NCBI GenBank assembly: GCA_963747555.1
Contig: CAVVFZ010000029.1
Location: 1-64,000 of the forward strand
Direction of reading: 5' to 3'
DNA: 64,000 nt
DNA from: DUZB01 sp963747555
Lineage (GTDB): Bacteria > Desulfobacterota > DSM-4660 > Desulfatiglandales > Desulfatiglandaceae
Position 1 is the first letter of the stretch. Every line of letters starts with the position of its first letter. This document shows positions 45,513 to 53,731 of this stretch, in pieces. The notes under the pieces were generated by a model. It was not told the DNA's origin and searched no databases. It saw only the letters and a program-made list of their open reading frames with translations. Both the position numbers and the translations under genes were made by a program.

Positions 45513-46163
45513 TTAGCCTACAACCACCCTCACATGGAGGGAAGTCTCTTTCAAACCCAAATCCTCCATGGATAGGATGATCTCCGTCCCGTGTGTCACA
45601 TTGGGCGGGATGTTCAAGGAAAAGACCCGCTCCGCCTCCGCCATCCCGTAACCTGAGCATGCCGGGCAGAAAAAGCCTTCCACATATCCGGTTCCGTTGC
45701 ATCTCGGGCAGCGCTCACGGACCGGAACGGACACAGGAAACAGTCCGCCGTTTCGCGCTTCATTCGGGGAAAGTACAGCCTCGAAATAGAGATCCTTACC
45801 CCTGATTCTGCCCCGTTCCAAGTCAAAGAATCCCGGCAAAAACCCTTCAAAAAATTCGTCGGCGGGAGTAAAAAAACTCTCCAGTGCGCTGAAAATGGAA
45901 GGTCTTTGTTCTATGGGGCCGGACCTCTTCATCCGCGGGTCTTGGAAGGCCTGTCTTTCCCGATTCTGGTCGTAAAGCCTTCGTTTTCTTTCGTCGGACA
46001 AGGTCTCATAGGCCTCACGAATCTCTAAAAACCGCTCTACGCTCTCTTCTGAAGCAGTGACATCCGGATGAACCTCCTTGACCATCTTCCTGTAGGCCTT
46101 CCGTATCTTATTCAGGTTGGCGCCCTTGCTGACGCCCAGGGAAAAATAGTAGTCCTTGGCCAT
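45513..46163 (-). CDS. DnaJ-like co-chaperone with shortened zinc domain
   Basis: 216 residues. An N-terminal J domain (about 4-68) has the HPD signature (HPDVTASEESVERFLEIREA) that stimulates Hsp70 ATPase. A middle region follows, then two CxxCxGxG repeats (CPRCNGTG and CPACSGYG). Canonical DnaJ has four repeats and two zinc sites, so this is a compact variant with one zinc site and one beta-sandwich domain. GGAGG is 5 bases before ATG. It is third in a leftward hsp20-hsp20-dnaJ cluster. Confidence 0.88.
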   Translation of the reverse strand: MAKDYYFSLGVSKGANLNKIRKAYRKMVKEVHPDVTASEESVERFLEIREAYETLSDERKRRLYDQNRERQAFQDPRMKRSGPIEQRPSIFSALESFFTPADEFFEGFLPGFFDLERGRIRGKDLYFEAVLSPNEARNGGLFPVSVPVRERCPRCNGTGYVEGFFCPACSGYGMAEAERVFSLNIPPNVTHGTEIILSMEDLGLKETSLHVRVVVG

Positions 46164-46200
46164 AAAAACCTCCGCCCTCTTTTTGAATCATAAGTCCACG

Positions 46201-46264
46201 GCGCTAAAGAGCGCCTGGAGATTGCAGGGCGACCCCGATCAAACCACAAGGCTTGATCGGGGTC
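46201..46264 (-). other. two hairpins in the leader of the dnaJ-like gene
   Basis: GCGCT-AAAG-AGCGC (46201-46214) and a perfect 12-bp stem GACCCCGATCAA / TTGATCGGGGTC with a 10-base loop (46231-46264) lie between hsp20 and dnaJ. No T-run follows in either direction, so an intrinsic terminator is doubtful. They could stabilise or process the hsp20 mRNA, or regulate dnaJ translation. Confidence 0.6.
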
Positions 46265-46292
46265 CTATGCGATTCTTGATGGTGCAACAAGG

Positions 46293-46709
46293 TTATCCGG
46301 CCTTCACCTCGATTTTTCTGGGCGCCACGGCCTCGATTTTGGGAAGATGCAGTCGCAGGACACCGTCCTTCAGCTCGGCCTCAATTTTGGACTGGTCTAT
46401 GACATCGGACAGGTTGAACTTACGGTAATATTTACCGGTCTGATATTCCTTAAAAACATCCCTCTCTTCAGACTCTCCTTCCGCCACAGGTTCGCTTGAA
46501 AGCGTTAAAACGCCCTCCTTGAGATCAATGGTCAGGTCCTTTGCATTCACACCCGGGAGATCAGCCAACAAGGTCAGCGCATCGTCCGTCTCAAAAATAT
46601 CCACGGACGGCGCAAAAGTGGGTCCCGGTCTAATGCCTTCGGCGGCCGATTTCAACTCTGCCTTTTCCTTGGCCTGTAATGCCTTGTTTTCCGTATCGGT
46701 CATTGTCAT
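46293..46709 (-). CDS. Hsp20/alpha-crystallin small heat-shock protein (first)
   Basis: 138 residues. The alpha-crystallin domain (about 35-138) has DLPGVNAKDLTIDLKEG, the EYQTGKYYRKFNL strand and a C-terminal LRLHLPKIEAVAPRKIEVKA. It prevents aggregation of unfolded proteins. The second ATG at 46703 has better spacing to GGGGGG than the first at 46709. It lies 27 bp downstream of another hsp20. Confidence 0.9.
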   Translation of the reverse strand: MTMTDTENKALQAKEKAELKSAAEGIRPGPTFAPSVDIFETDDALTLLADLPGVNAKDLTIDLKEGVLTLSSEPVAEGESEERDVFKEYQTGKYYRKFNLSDVIDQSKIEAELKDGVLRLHLPKIEAVAPRKIEVKAG

Positions 46710-46736
46710 TCCCCCCTTTCCGTATCCGAATTTGCG

Positions 46737-47201
46737 CTATTCGCTTTTCACTGTAATCTGTTTAGGTTTGGCCGCCTCCGACTTCGGGAGGATTACCTTC
46801 AAAATTCCATCCACGGTGCTTGCCCCAACCTTGTTTGTGTTCACCTGAGACGGCAATGCGATAATTCTGCTGAATTTTCCGGCCTCTCTTTCCCTTCTGT
46901 GATATTTTGCATTCTTGTTCTCTTCCGGAATCTTCCTCTCTCCCGAAATGGACAGGGTGTCTCCGGTAACGGATATGTCCAAGGCGTCGGCCTTGATTCC
47001 GGGGAGTTCCGCCCGCACATAGTAATTCTCACTGTCTTCCGTCATATTCATCAGGGGAAAGACACCGGCCGAAGCTTCCGTAAGAAGCCTTCCAGACAGG
47101 CCCTCGCTCAAGAGTTCCATCTGTCTTCTCAGCCGCTCCACGTCATCCCATTGCCCTCGCCAATTCCACGTCGGCCATTCATTTACTCTTCGAAAAATCA
47201 T
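46737..47201 (-). CDS. Hsp20/alpha-crystallin small heat-shock protein (second)
   Basis: 154 residues. N-terminal MIFRRVNEWPTWNW is typical of class A bacterial Hsp20. The alpha-crystallin domain shows RAELPGIKADALDISVTGDT, LSISGERKIPEENK and a C-terminal GILKVILPKSEAAKPKQITV. The ATG at 47201 is seven bases after AAGGAGG, and a TTG two codons upstream is less likely. Two different hsp20 paralogues in tandem usually build hetero-oligomers. First gene of the cluster; no CIRCE or sigma-32 promoter was seen upstream. Confidence 0.9.
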   Translation of the reverse strand: MIFRRVNEWPTWNWRGQWDDVERLRRQMELLSEGLSGRLLTEASAGVFPLMNMTEDSENYYVRAELPGIKADALDISVTGDTLSISGERKIPEENKNAKYHRREREAGKFSRIIALPSQVNTNKVGASTVDGILKVILPKSEAAKPKQITVKSE

Positions 47202-48095
47202 ATCCAACCCTCCTTTCCTTGATTGCCAAGATTGAACGACAACCGTTTGTGTTGCCCTTCCTCCGCATAAAACAGCTTTTCACCTTCCTGGGGCCTGGAT
47301 CATCGGCAATTTCCGGTTTGTTTCCACCGATCCGCTTTCAATAAAGGATTTCTTCGCGAAAAAAGTCTGAGAAATGAACAGGGAGGAAAGAACGAAGACG
47401 AGATAGTTCCTGAGTGATGCTGCAATTGCATCTTCACTTCGCTGTTTCTTTCCTTTGCGAACAATCCGGAAAAGCTCCCCGAACAAATCGAATTCAACAC
47501 AATCCTTCAGAAAGAATGAAAAATGATTACAGAAACAATAACAGACATTTAGGCCCATTTGTCGGCGTTATTCAAAAAATAAACATCATTGTTTTTGTGT
47601 CAAGAAAATTTTTAGGGGAAAGTCAAAGTCAAGATCCCGAATTCAGGGAGGAGAAAAATCAGGAAAATCTTCAGCAATTCTCATTTTGGCCTTTTGCCTA
47701 AAATCGGCCATGGGGGTCTGTCTCAAAACGGCGCCAAAATCCATTGGTCATTCCATGGCACGGCGGTAAAGCTTCAAAATGTTGGCCAATGATCAGACAC
47801 CTGTAAAAGGAATCCTGTGCAAAAACCTTCTTACCGCCTGTTGGGTAATGTTAAGATGGAATTATGCCTCTGCAAAAGGTGTCCGAAGCGGACCATTGGC
47901 GCCATTTCGAGACAGACACCCATGGCCTCAGATTACAGAGAATCCAAAATGAGAATTGCTGGAAAATCTTGTGGAATGTTGCATGATTTTGACGGTTGTG
48001 ACATACTGTCTTTATATCGGGAGGGCAAGAAAAAGTGAGCCATTTCCAAAAGAGAGATCTCGATCGGAGATTATCCATGTATTGAGGTGGGATGA
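47202..48095. other. 894-bp intergenic region, divergent
   Basis: It lies between hsp20 and the PAS-fragment gene. It contains the 222-bp palindrome 47706-47927. The left 500 bp is AT-richer, with no convincing gene. The 92-residue leftward frame at 47280-47558 lacks any family support. Confidence 0.6.
47706..47927. repeat. 222-bp imperfect palindrome, unrelated to the MITE family
   Basis: Terminal arms 47706-47724 (GGCCATGGGGGTCTGTCTC) and 47909-47927 are inverted repeats of 19 bases with one mismatch. Pairing continues inward through GGCGCCA and a GGTC / GACC pair. Inner pairs GACACCTG...CAAAAGGTGTC and GGCGGTAAAG...CTTACCGCC are also recognisable. No reading frame of note and no target duplication was found. 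It could be another non-autonomous element or a structured RNA. Confidence 0.65.
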
Positions 48096-48602
48096 ATGAC
48101 CCAAAAACCAACCTACAAGGAATTGGAGAGACGAATCAGGGTTCTGGAGAGTGAACTACTGAAACGCGACGAGATAGATCTTGAAAGAGCCCAACGGGTC
48201 GCACATATCGGAAGCTGGACCTACGACCCCGCGACACAACTTCCCACCTGGAGCAAGGAAATGTTTCGGATCTTCGGAATGGCGCCGGGGACCGAAGCGC
48301 CGGCTTATGAAGAGCACCGCAGCTTGATTCATCCCGAAGACTGGGATCGATTTGACGCCGCGGTCAGCAGGGCAATCACGGAAGGGGTGGGTTATAACCT
48401 GGAAATCAGGATTATTCGTCCCGACGGCGAGGTACGGTATGTCCAAAGTCTCGGCGAGGCAACGGGAAAAGGGCACGGTGGAATGTTCCAACTCATAGGA
48501 ACAACGCAGGATATCCACGAAAGAAAAGTGATGGAGGAGACCCTCAAACAAAATGAGAGAAGGTATGAAAGAGCGGAGAAAATGGGGAACTTTGGACATT
48601 AA
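48096..48602 (+). pseudogene. PAS sensor fragment, truncated histidine kinase
   Basis: 168 residues: an N-terminal helix, then a PAS_3-type fold (WSKEMFRIFGMAPGTEAPAY, LIHPEDWDRFDAAV, NLEIRIIRPDGEVRYVQSLG, GTTQDIHERKVMEETLKQNE). A second PAS domain would start at RRYERAEKMGNFGH but is cut by a stop. MITE copy 5 lies 16 bp further on. This looks like the first part of a PAS-rich kinase whose remainder was lost, unless it is a new stand-alone PAS protein. Confidence 0.7.
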
Positions 48603-48618
48603 TCCAAACAAAAAATGC

Positions 48619-48714
48619 GTATCCTATTCAAATTTCCTGGTAGCAAAATGATGACCAGGAAAAACCATTCCATCACGAGGTCTTTTTTGCTGCCGGGATT
48701 CTTGAATAAGATAC
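48619..48714. mobile_element. MITE-like element, internally deleted copy 5 (96 bp)
   Basis: The left long outer arm begins GTATCCTATTCAAATTTCC. It runs through ATCACGAGGTC and GCTGCCG, then jumps directly to the right outer arm GGATTCTTGAATAAGATAC. The missing middle is about 160 bp; the junction lies at a shared TGCCG. The flanking octamers AAAAATGC (48611-48618 and 48715-48722) are identical. This defines the termini and the 8-bp duplication. Confidence 0.85.
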
Positions 48715-48881
48715 AAAAATGCACACCAGGGAATCTCTGGAGCATTGGTATATTGGAATTTGAGATTTATTTGGTTTTTGGGGCTTGAATTTTGGAATTT
48801 CAGGACTCTTGATCTGGTCTGAAATGAAGGATGCCCGCAATCTGATGTTCTCTGATCCACTCAAATAGAAAGGCAACGATC

Positions 48882-51824
48882 ATGACGACAAAGAAGAAAA
48901 AAGCGCCGTCGGCCAACAAAAATTCCATGGAAAAGGGTAAACAAAAGGAAAAACCAAGAAATGCGATTCCGTTCCCTATCATCGGCATCGGCGCCTCGGC
49001 CGGTGGCCTGGAAACCCTCAACGCTTTCTTTTCCATCATGCCCGCCGACAGCGACATGGCCTTTGTGGTCATCCAGCATCTGAGCCCCCAACACAAGAGC
49101 ATCATGGCATCGCTGCTGGAAAAACAGACTCCTATGGTTGTCAGTCAAATTGAGGACGGCACAACGGTTGAGCCCAACCATGTTTACCTGAATCCGCCGG
49201 GCAAAAATGTGGCCATTTTCAACCGCCGCCTTCATCTGATGGAACCGGTAAAAAGCACCTCCATCAACCTGCCCATTGATTTCTTTTTCAAATCGCTTTC
49301 CGAAGACCAGAGTGAAAATGCCATCGGCGTCATTTTATCGGGAACGGCATCGGATGGGACCCTGGGAGTCAGGGAGATCAATAGCAGGAGCGGTATGGTC
49401 ATGGTCCAGGAGCCGGATACGGCGAAATACGACGGCATGCCCAGAAGCGCCATCAATACCGGGCTTGTTGATTTCATCGTGCCGGTGGAAAAAATGCCGG
49501 GAACGCTAATCCAATATGCCCGGCATCCTTTTCTTGAGTCATTAGACAAAGTCAAACTCAAAGAACCTCCGATTCAAAACCAGATACAGAAAATTTTCGT
49601 ATTGATTCGCAGCGCAACCGGCCACGATTTTTCCCATTATAAACCGAGTACCATTGCCCGTCGCATTGAACGCAGACTGGCGGTTCATCAGATAAAGGCC
49701 TTGTCCGATTACATCCTCTATCTGCAGAAAAACCCTGCCGAGATCGACGTGCTGTTTAAGAATCTGCTTATAGGCGTTACCAGTTTCTTCAGGGACCCGG
49801 AAGCCTATGACCTGCTTTTGAAACAGGCGTTGCCCGCGTTGTTGAGCCAAAAAGCGCCGGACACGAAGATCCGTTTATGGGTTGCAGGCTGCTCCACCGG
49901 TGAAGAAGCCTACTCCCTGGGCATGATCCTTTTCGAAGTGATGGATGCCCTCAAAAAAACCTTCGACGTCCAGATCTTCGCCACGGATATCGATGCGGCC
50001 GCCCTGAATATTGCCCGCAAGGGGGTCTATCCTGAAAATATCAGTGCGGATGTTTCAAAGGAGCGGCTCAAACGGTTTTTCATCAAAGAACCGGGATCAT
50101 TCAAGGTCAGCAAACCACTCCGGGACATGGTCGTTTTTTCTGTTCAAAATGTCATCAAAGATCCGCCCTTCTCCCGGCTGGACCTGGTGAGCTGCCGGAA
50201 CCTGATGATCTACATGGACAGTGTCCTGCAGAAAAAGATTCTCCCCCTGTTTCACTACACCTTAAACCCCGGAGGGATTCTGTTCCTTGGCACCTCAGAA
50301 AGCATCGGCGAACACACGGATTTCTTCGAGCCTATTAATTTCAAATGGAAGATCTTCGGACGTAAAAAAGGGCTTTCGGAAATGATCCCTACTTATTCCA
50401 CCGAAGTCGATTACCCTGCCCGTCAGAGAATCGAATCCGATAAAAAAGGCAATCCTCCCGGGGAAAGTGCGATTCAGGAAATGGCTGAAAGGGCAATCCT
50501 CGATGAATATGCGCCCGCCGGCGCTCTGATCAATGACAAGTATGAAATCCTGCACTTTGTGGGGAAGACGGATAGATTCCTGGCGCCGCCCACGGGGAAG
50601 CCCAGTTTCAATATTCTGAATATGGTACGCGACGACCTCAAACCGCCACTGACGACAGCGCTTTACAAATCGGTTCGGGAAAAAACAAACGTGTTCTTAA
50701 AGAGCATTCGCGTCAGCTATAATGGCGCGTTCTGCGTGGTGGATTTATCCGTTAAACGGATGGAGCCCGGCTTACTGCTCGTCATATTCGAGGATAAAAC
50801 GCCGGAAAAGGCAGCAGGAGAAAAGGCGCCCGCAGCATTGAGAACAAAAGAGCAGGACGCGGGCATGGAACATCTTGAGCAGGAACTCCAATCCACCAGG
50901 GAATATCTTCAAGCGACCATCGAGGAACTGGAAACCTCCAATGAGGAACTCAAAAGCACCAATGAAGAGCTCCAATCGGTCAACGAGGAACTTCAAAGCA
51001 CCAACGAAGAGTTGGAGACGTCCAAAGAAGAGCTTCAATCCACCAATGAGGAGCTGTCCACGGTGAATGCGGAACTTCAAAACAGGGTGGAGGAATTTTC
51101 CAAGGCCAATGATGACATGAGCAATCTCCTGGCCTCAACGGAAATCGCCTCCCTGTTTTTGGATACCGACCTTCACATCAAACGCTACACCCCTGCCGCG
51201 GCAAAGATTATCCATTTGATTCAGACGGATGTGGGCAGGCCGCTCAATGACCTGAAAACCTGCTTTCCGAATGTCGATTTAGTCGGCCTTGGGGAGAAGG
51301 TCCTTAAAGACCTCAATACGGTTGAAATAGAAATCTTATCAAAAGATTTGACCTGGTATGCCTTGAAGATCCTGCCGTATCGGACCACCCGGAATATCAT
51401 TGACGGCGTGGTGATGACCTTTGTGGATATACACACCGTCAAACAAGCGGATAAGGTAAGACGCTTGGCCACTGTATTGGAAGATGCCAATGATGCCGTA
51501 ACCGTGATGGATTTGAAGGGGCGGATTCTTGCCTGGAACAAGGGTGCGCAGCAGCTCTACGGGTGGACCGAACCGGAGGCCCTGCAAATGAATTTTGTGG
51601 ACTTTCTTCCAAGGGAAAGCCAAAACGATTTTGGAGAAATTGTTGATAAGCTGCGGAAAAGCGGAACCATAAAATCGTACCGGGCCCGGCGGATGACAAA
51701 AGACGGCAAAATTCTGAACATCTGGCTGACCGCCAGCGCCTTAATGGATGAAAACGGTCAAATGGTTGAAATGGCGATCACGGAACGTGATCTGGACTGG
51801 TTGGCCGGAACACAGGAGGGATAA
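48882..51824 (+). CDS. CheB-CheR fusion with coiled coil and PAS domains
   Basis: 980 residues combining both receptor-adaptation enzymes. CheB methylesterase comes first (about 30-215; Ser39 in GIGASAGG, His in VIQHLSPQH, LSGTASDGTLG). CheR methyltransferase follows (about 240-500; GVTSFFRDPEAY, VAGCSTGEEAYS, DLVSCRNLMIYMD). A region of Glu-rich heptads (about 665-745, EELETSNEELKSTNEEL) links to two PAS domains (about 755-860, 865-975), with no kinase at the end. It begins a rightward signalling cluster; a two-base gap separates it from the next gene. Such CheBR-PAS proteins are thought to pair with kinases in trans. Confidence 0.93.
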   Translation: MTTKKKKAPSANKNSMEKGKQKEKPRNAIPFPIIGIGASAGGLETLNAFFSIMPADSDMAFVVIQHLSPQHKSIMASLLEKQTPMVVSQIEDGTTVEPNHVYLNPPGKNVAIFNRRLHLMEPVKSTSINLPIDFFFKSLSEDQSENAIGVILSGTASDGTLGVREINSRSGMVMVQEPDTAKYDGMPRSAINTGLVDFIVPVEKMPGTLIQYARHPFLESLDKVKLKEPPIQNQIQKIFVLIRSATGHDFSHYKPSTIARRIERRLAVHQIKALSDYILYLQKNPAEIDVLFKNLLIGVTSFFRDPEAYDLLLKQALPALLSQKAPDTKIRLWVAGCSTGEEAYSLGMILFEVMDALKKTFDVQIFATDIDAAALNIARKGVYPENISADVSKERLKRFFIKEPGSFKVSKPLRDMVVFSVQNVIKDPPFSRLDLVSCRNLMIYMDSVLQKKILPLFHYTLNPGGILFLGTSESIGEHTDFFEPINFKWKIFGRKKGLSEMIPTYSTEVDYPARQRIESDKKGNPPGESAIQEMAERAILDEYAPAGALINDKYEILHFVGKTDRFLAPPTGKPSFNILNMVRDDLKPPLTTALYKSVREKTNVFLKSIRVSYNGAFCVVDLSVKRMEPGLLLVIFEDKTPEKAAGEKAPAALRTKEQDAGMEHLEQELQSTREYLQATIEELETSNEELKSTNEELQSVNEELQSTNEELETSKEELQSTNEELSTVNAELQNRVEEFSKANDDMSNLLASTEIASLFLDTDLHIKRYTPAAAKIIHLIQTDVGRPLNDLKTCFPNVDLVGLGEKVLKDLNTVEIEILSKDLTWYALKILPYRTTRNIIDGVVMTFVDIHTVKQADKVRRLATVLEDANDAVTVMDLKGRILAWNKGAQQLYGWTEPEALQMNFVDFLPRESQNDFGEIVDKLRKSGTIKSYRARRMTKDGKILNIWLTASALMDENGQMVEMAITERDLDWLAGTQEG

Positions 51825-51826
51825 GG

Positions 51827-53563
51827 GTGGAAAAGCAGGGAAATTTACCTGACGGCGCGGAACTAAGGAGAATTGCCGAAGCGGCTTTTAAAGCCTCATC
51901 CAATGAAGAGGAAGATCTTTCAAGGATTTCCCCCGAAGACAAGGAAAAGCTGATTCATGAGCTTCGCGTACACCAGATAGAGCTGAAAATGCAAAACGAA
52001 GAGCTCCGACGGGTTCAGTGGGAATTAGAAAAGGCCCGGAATCGCTATTCGAGCCTTTATGACTTTGCTCCGGTCGGCTATTTTACAGTCAGTGAAAAAG
52101 GAATCGTTACGGAGGCAAATCTCACGGCCGCCACCTCGCTGGGAATGGAAAGATCTTTCCTTATGGGCAGTCCATTCAACCGTTTTATCCTGCAAGAGGA
52201 CCAGGATATTTTTTATTTATACCGAAAACAGCTGATGGATACGAAAAAGCCTCAGTCCTGCAGACTGCGAATGGTTAAAAAAGACGAAACCGTTTTTCAC
52301 GCGAATCTGGAATCCAATATTATTGAAGAAGAGGAAGACTACCCCGGGCAGGTCAGAGTGGTGGTCAGCGACATAACCGAACAGAAGGACCTGGAAAGCC
52401 AGCTTCGGCAAGCGCTGAAAATGGAAGCCATCGGCACCCTTGCAGGCGGAATTGCACACAATTTCAATAATATACTGGCTGTGATGATCGGTTTTACCGA
52501 GCTTGCACTCGAGGACGCGGAAAAAGGGACCCCGTTGGCGGATTATTTGAAAGAGGTCCTGATCGGGGGCCAAAGAGCAAAAATCATGGTCCAGCAGATT
52601 TTGACTTTCAGTCGGAAGGCTCCTCGAAAGGTGGCGCCGGTATGGCTGGAGGCATTGATCCAGGATTCCGTCAGGATGTTAAGGGCGACGATACCCGCGG
52701 ACATTGAAATCGGAGTAAAGATGAACTCGGCCGTGGCCCCCTGCGTACTGGGAGACGAAATGCAGATTCATCAAATCATTATGAATTTGTGCATCAACGC
52801 CGCCCATGCCATGGAAACCAAAGGGGGAAAAATAACGATCGGTGTGGACGCCGTTACATTAGACAACGATCAAGCATTCAAACTCTCGAAGCTTCCACCC
52901 GGGGAATACGTCAAACTCAGCGTCGGCGACACGGGTTCCGGCATTTCCACTGAAAATATCGATCGAATCTTTGAACCCTATTTTACCACCAAGGAGCCGG
53001 ACAGGGGGACCGGAATGGGCCTTGCGGTTGTTGCGGGGATCGTAAAGGCACACAAAGGGCACATTGTAGTGATGTCTCAACCGAAAAGGGGAACGACCTT
53101 CACCGTATTCTTGCCCATGCATGAAAATGTGGAGTGTACGCCATCTGATGCTCCGCGGGAGACGCTGCCTGGAGGCACGGAACATATCCTTTTCATTGAC
53201 GACGAATTGTCCATTGTGAAACTGATCAAAATGATACTCGAGAAACTTGGCTACCAGGTTACCACAAGTACCGGCAGTCTTGGGGCGCTGGAATCTTTTC
53301 GCATGGCGCCACATAGGTTTGATCTGGTAATTTCCGACATGTCCATGCCGAATATGACAGGCGACAGGCTGGCTGCCGAGCTGATAAAAATCAGGTCCGA
53401 CATCCCTGTGGTACTTTGCACGGGTTACAGCAAAAAAATATCAGAAAATTTGACCGCGGAAATGGGGATCAAAGCATTTGCTTACAAGCCTATTGACAAG
53501 GCGGAACTGGCCAAAATGATCAGAAAAGTTCTGGATGAGGCCAAAGGCTCAACGAAGGAATGA
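51827..53563 (+). CDS. PAS hybrid histidine kinase with receiver domain
   Basis: 578 residues starting at GTG 51827, two bases after the CheB-CheR stop, so co-translated. A helical N-terminal part leads to one PAS (about 75-190: FAPVGYFTVSEKGIV...). HisKA has phospho-His in GTLAGGIAHNFNNIL. The HATPase has GDTGSGIS and RGTGMGLAVVAGI. A C-terminal receiver (about 455-570) has acidic DD in ILFIDDELSIV and the phospho-Asp in LVISDMSMPN. It is soluble (no membrane helix) and so relies on the partner's signals or cytosolic cues. Confidence 0.93.
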   Translation: MEKQGNLPDGAELRRIAEAAFKASSNEEEDLSRISPEDKEKLIHELRVHQIELKMQNEELRRVQWELEKARNRYSSLYDFAPVGYFTVSEKGIVTEANLTAATSLGMERSFLMGSPFNRFILQEDQDIFYLYRKQLMDTKKPQSCRLRMVKKDETVFHANLESNIIEEEEDYPGQVRVVVSDITEQKDLESQLRQALKMEAIGTLAGGIAHNFNNILAVMIGFTELALEDAEKGTPLADYLKEVLIGGQRAKIMVQQILTFSRKAPRKVAPVWLEALIQDSVRMLRATIPADIEIGVKMNSAVAPCVLGDEMQIHQIIMNLCINAAHAMETKGGKITIGVDAVTLDNDQAFKLSKLPPGEYVKLSVGDTGSGISTENIDRIFEPYFTTKEPDRGTGMGLAVVAGIVKAHKGHIVVMSQPKRGTTFTVFLPMHENVECTPSDAPRETLPGGTEHILFIDDELSIVKLIKMILEKLGYQVTTSTGSLGALESFRMAPHRFDLVISDMSMPNMTGDRLAAELIKIRSDIPVVLCTGYSKKISENLTAEMGIKAFAYKPIDKAELAKMIRKVLDEAKGSTKE

Positions 53564-53596
53564 TAATCCTATTTTTATGGGAAAATGAGCTCCCAT

Positions 53597-53677
53597 ATGC
53601 CGTTCATTCTTTGCACCGGTTATAGCAAAGTATGCCTGAGGAGATGGCCGGAAACCCGGCATATGGAACTACATTAG
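53597..53677 (+). pseudogene. remnant of a receiver-domain 3' end
   Basis: The short frame MPFILCTGYSKVCLRRWPE matches by eye the C-terminal receiver stretch PIILCTGYSAKISEE / PVVLCTGYSKKISEN of the two neighbouring kinases, then goes out of frame and ends. It lies in the 168-bp gap between them. This is best explained as the residue of a third, related kinase gene lost by deletion or recombination between duplicates. Confidence 0.55.
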
Positions 53678-53731
53678 AAGCCGATCGAACTGGAGACTCC
53701 GGCAAGCCTCTTTCAAAAGAGGAAGACTATC

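Noticed and set aside
47280..47558. A 92-residue leftward reading frame upstream of hsp20
   Set aside because: There is no ribosome site and no family, and the composition is unlike the neighbouring genes.
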